Part shown: positions 5,025 to 6,865 of the stretch, piece by piece
Position numbering within the stretch: the stretch's first letter is position 1
Layout: every line of letters begins with the position of its first letter
Assembly: GCA_043806415.1 (NCBI GenBank)
Contig: JAZDHB010000115.1
Span: 1 to 6,865, forward strand
DNA from: CAIXYX01 sp043806415
GTDB taxonomy: Archaea; Micrarchaeota; Micrarchaeia; Anstonellales; Anstonellaceae
Length of the DNA stretch: 6,865 bases
Direction: 5' to 3'
The notes under the pieces: model-generated
What the model saw: the letters and a program-made list of their open reading frames with translations, nothing else
What the model was told of the DNA's origin: nothing
The model's database searches: none
Program-made: the position numbers and the translations under genes

Positions 5025-6542
5025 TCAACTCAAGATGAATCGTGGGTCGATGCCCGCCAGAGCCTTTATCGTCCGGTACTGCTCTTCATTCAGCTGGAGG
5101 ATGGACTGCGGCGGGCCCGCCAGCACGCGGTTTGTTGAAAGCACCATGTATTTGAGCGGCTTCTTGAGGTCGAAGTGCCAGCGGAAACGGATGACGAGCG
5201 TGGGCTTGAGGGCCATGCGCCCTATTTCGGTGAGTGAATAAACAGTGCGCTTGCCGACTATTTTTCGGATTTGTTGTGCGTCAGTCTGGTTTTGGTACAC
5301 CTGCTCCACCGTCCCAAGGCAGGTGATTTCACTCTTGCCCCCTGACTGGTAGAAAAGAACGACATCGCCGGGTTTCATCTTCTTGATTTTCGCGTTGCAC
5401 AGGTAAGCTTTGGTGATGGAATTGCCCTCCACAATCATCTCTCCGGAGAATTCGCTCAGTCTCGAATTGCGGGGCTGCTCGATGAACAGCCGCTCGTGGT
5501 ATTGCGGCTGGATGGGAATGATGAATTTGGCGGCTTTTTCCCCGTCATAAAAAGAGGGATAAGCCAGCCCAGTGAGTTCAGCCGGAGAGAGCGTGGCCCG
5601 CTGGTTCTGAGTGATGAAGAAGCGTTTGACAAATACCTCTTCACCCCGCTTGTTCGAGCCGGCCTTGACAAAACCATAAGTCTGGATGAGCGCCACCAGG
5701 GAATCCGCTTCTTTGGTGTAATGGGTAAGATACAACTCGTCCCGGTTGCATTTGAGCGCATAGTCGAATGCGATTTTGAGGAACAGTTCACCGAGCTTCT
5801 GGCCCGGCGCGTCGCTCTTGAGCAGACATATCTTGACCCGTTTCTTGGCAGGCAGGAACGAACTTGTCAATTCAACGGCGTCATCTTCTTCCTTGTAGAC
5901 CATGATGGCCCCGAGCTTCTTGTCCGCTTTTCGCTGAATCCACGCCTTGCGCCCTTTTCTTGAGATTTTGGAGAACCAGTCACGGAATTCTCCGGGCGGG
6001 TCGTTATACTCTTGCCGGAGCGAATCAAGCAATGGCTCTTCCACATCGATGCTGCTCACCGGCACCTCCTCGATGGAGGGGGGAGTCGACAGCCGCTTGA
6101 GTTCCGGGAAGTAGCGCCTGAACAGGTCGAGGGCATCCTCGATGTTGAGCACGCGCTCAATCAGCCCGAGCTGGAGGGCCTTCTTCTGGATTTCCTTGTC
6201 TTCGGTGATGAAGAAATCCACGGCGTCCCTGCAAACCGAGAAAAGAAGGGCGTCGTCCACTCGCTCGTTTTCGGTGGATGGTTTTCCAACCATTGATTCG
6301 AAACGCTCGTCTGGTTTGGTTCCGGACAGGACTTCAAGCACAGGGTAGGTTTTCACCTTGGAGAGGTTGAGTTCCCGGCGTTGCGCGTTCGGGTCGTCCG
6401 TAATCTCCTTGATGGATTCGGGATGAACAATGACCGGAACGCCATTCTCATTGAGCTTTTTGATTAGGGCCTGAAAGCTCTCCGGCAGGGCAGTAGCACC
6501 TTCCCGATAGATGAAAATGTTTGTGTCGATGAGCACCCTCAT
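5025..6542 (-). CDS. PIN-GNAT-ASCH-like fusion protein
   Basis: A 505-residue three-domain protein. Residues 1-140 are a PIN ribonuclease domain: MRVLIDTN with D6, PESIKEI (E42/E46), RVDDALL (D96/D97) and ITEDKE (E114/D115) supply the acidic metal-binding cluster, so it looks intact. After a linker, about 185-310 reads as a GNAT acyltransferase: strands LGAIMVYKE and RVKICLLKSD, then an acetyl-CoA loop and helix APGQKLGELFLKIAFDYA (Q248-x-x-G251), then DELYLTHY and a YGF turn. Residues 338-495 look PUA/ASCH-like: KFIIPIQPQYHERLF, MKPGDVVLFY, ITCLGTVEQV and AGPPQS. The canonical GxKTVELR signature is not kept. It is probably a cytoplasmic RNA-targeting effector whose nuclease is linked to acetylation and to recognition of a modified nucleotide or RNA. 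It leads a cassette with the ASCH gene. Codon use is less GC-biased than in the left half, which suggests acquisition. Domain calls are by motif; GNAT activity is not certain. Confidence 0.85.
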   Translation of the reverse strand: MRVLIDTNIFIYREGATALPESFQALIKKLNENGVPVIVHPESIKEITDDPNAQRRELNLSKVKTYPVLEVLSGTKPDERFESMVGKPSTENERVDDALLFSVCRDAVDFFITEDKEIQKKALQLGLIERVLNIEDALDLFRRYFPELKRLSTPPSIEEVPVSSIDVEEPLLDSLRQEYNDPPGEFRDWFSKISRKGRKAWIQRKADKKLGAIMVYKEEDDAVELTSSFLPAKKRVKICLLKSDAPGQKLGELFLKIAFDYALKCNRDELYLTHYTKEADSLVALIQTYGFVKAGSNKRGEEVFVKRFFITQNQRATLSPAELTGLAYPSFYDGEKAAKFIIPIQPQYHERLFIEQPRNSRLSEFSGEMIVEGNSITKAYLCNAKIKKMKPGDVVLFYQSGGKSEITCLGTVEQVYQNQTDAQQIRKIVGKRTVYSLTEIGRMALKPTLVIRFRWHFDLKKPLKYMVLSTNRVLAGPPQSILQLNEEQYRTIKALAGIDPRFILS

Positions 6543-6547
6543 AGGAA

Positions 6548-6580
6548 CACCTGTATTATGACGTTTTGATGGTTTATACC
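6548..6580 (-). promoter_or_regulatory. Promoter and SD-like site of the PIN-GNAT-ASCH gene
   Basis: The minus strand has GGTATAAACC (6571-6580), a good TATA core centred about 33 bases before the ATG at 6542, and AGGTG (6548-6552) ending five bases before the ATG. Depending on the exact start, the transcript would have a very short leader that keeps part or all of the SD-like sequence. GGTTTATACC is nearly symmetrical, so it could also serve plus-strand transcription. Confidence 0.5.
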
Positions 6581-6634
6581 TCTTTGGAGACCTGATTTCC
6601 GGTGCTACCTATGCGCGCTTGGAGAAACAGGCGT

Positions 6635-6790
6635 TGTAAAAGAAGAGAAACCTAGGCCAGCAGGTCAAATGTGGCATCGACGTGCCACATCTGGGGGATT
6701 TGAACTCAGAGTTAGATGCTCCGACCGAAAGGCGCGGCCTGGCTTTTAATCCCCCGGATTTGGCACGAAAAGGCCAAATTCGACAATGAG
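6635..6790 (-). ncRNA. Candidate structured small RNA upstream of the cassette
   Basis: Three perfect or near-perfect stems follow one another almost without gaps: ATGTGGCA/TGCCACAT (6669-6676 with 6683-6690, loop of six), GGGGGATT/AATCCCCC (6693-6700 with 6748-6755, enclosing 47 bases that contain AGGC-GCG-GCCT), and GGATTTGGC pairing with 6773-6781 (one G-T pair). On the minus strand a TATA-like TATATT (6815-6820) would start a transcript near 6790, and a pyrimidine tract TTTCTCTTCTTTT (6638-6650) could end it, giving about 150 nt. Strand and ends are inferred. It could instead be a DNA hairpin site or a regulatory leader. It matches no RNA family I recognise; tRNA-like fragments on the minus strand do not fold as a tRNA. 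Confidence 0.35.
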
Positions 6791-6792
6791 AC

Positions 6793-6798
6793 CTATAG
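6793..6798 (+). promoter_or_regulatory. Weak TATA-like box before the right-edge gene
   Basis: CTATAG is centred about 28 bases before the ATG at 6824, the same spacing seen for the leaderless genes in this window. The match itself is weak. Confidence 0.3.
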
Positions 6799-6823
6799 CA
6801 CCCTTTGGCTGAGGAATATAGGT

Positions 6824-6865
6824 ATGGCCGAGGAATTCGTAATGCACCGGAGCATGAGGAACATT
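6824..6865 (+). CDS. Possible start of a gene running off the right edge
   Basis: ATG at 6824 opens a frame that continues to the window edge for 14 codons (MAEEFVMHRSMRNI). Support is a TATA-like box about 28 bases upstream and the sequence GAGG (6811-6814) eight to twelve bases ahead. Too little is visible to say anything about function. The same stretch would contain the promoter of the candidate minus-strand small RNA, so the two would be divergent. Confidence 0.35.
   Translation, partial: MAEEFVMHRSMRNI

Noticed and set aside
6611..6655. Plus-strand frame of 14 codons, Arg-rich (MRAWRNRRCKRRET)
   Set aside because: It is too short, the TATA-like sequence is about 35 bases away, and there is no SD. 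It is probably chance.
4299..6727. TGCTCCGACCG copies as proven attachment sites
   Set aside because: An 11-base match within nearly 7 kb is expected by chance, and no integrase or transposase gene lies between the copies.
6669..6755. Possible tRNA on the minus strand (GTTCAAATCC and GGAGCATCTAACTC look like tRNA pieces)
   Set aside because: The bases before TTCAAAT do not pair with the CCCCC after it, no D-arm or anticodon arm forms, and the 3' end lacks an acceptor partner in the right place. It is kept only as a comment on the candidate small RNA.
1..6865. CRISPR array or transposase/insertion sequence
   Set aside because: No regularly spaced direct repeats with unique spacers and no DDE, tyrosine or serine recombinase motifs were seen in any frame.

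Overview
The window reads as archaeal. Most gene starts have an AT-rich TATA-like box centred about 26-28 bases upstream of the ATG, the layout expected for leaderless archaeal transcripts. Genes end in oligo-T tracts. One gene is a short-chain polyprenyl diphosphate synthase with the features of an archaeal geranylgeranyl diphosphate synthase, and another is a membrane-anchored exoprotein rich in N-glycosylation sequons. A GC-rich DPANN archaeon would fit, but lineage cannot be fixed from this sequence.

Layout. 1-1196 (minus) is the 5' two-thirds or more of an anchored, secreted protein that runs off the left edge. 1197-1420 is a divergent promoter region with a twin GC-rich hairpin repeat. 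1421-2410 (plus) is the polyprenyl synthase. 2411-2534 is a two-sided terminator region. 2535-3299 (minus) is a polytopic membrane protein of unknown function. It shares a divergent promoter region (3300-3499), which contains a candidate operator, with a plus-strand DNA-binding protein (3500-4243). That protein consists of a basic and coiled N-terminus followed by three copies of a 57-residue excisionase/MerR-like helix-turn-helix unit.

From about 4244 rightward the base composition falls visibly and synonymous third positions are no longer almost all G or C. This part holds a minus-strand two-gene cassette: a PIN-GNAT-ASCH fusion (5025-6542), then 48 bases downstream a stand-alone ASCH protein (4491-4976) with its own TATA box. 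The fusion's C-terminal domain and the small protein appear to be diverged relatives (I-x-IQPQ start, PPQ near the end). The cassette is flanked by structured non-coding DNA: two abutting inverted repeats at 4392-4442, and three consecutive stem-loops at 6669-6781 that may belong to a small RNA. A new plus-strand gene probably starts at 6824.

The left half looks like resident chromosome: lipid precursor synthesis, envelope proteins and a local regulator. The right half looks like an acquired RNA- or nucleotide-targeting cassette. The strongest candidates for something undescribed are the PIN-GNAT-ASCH plus ASCH pair, the triple-HTH protein with its divergent membrane-protein partner, and the structured element beside the cassette.
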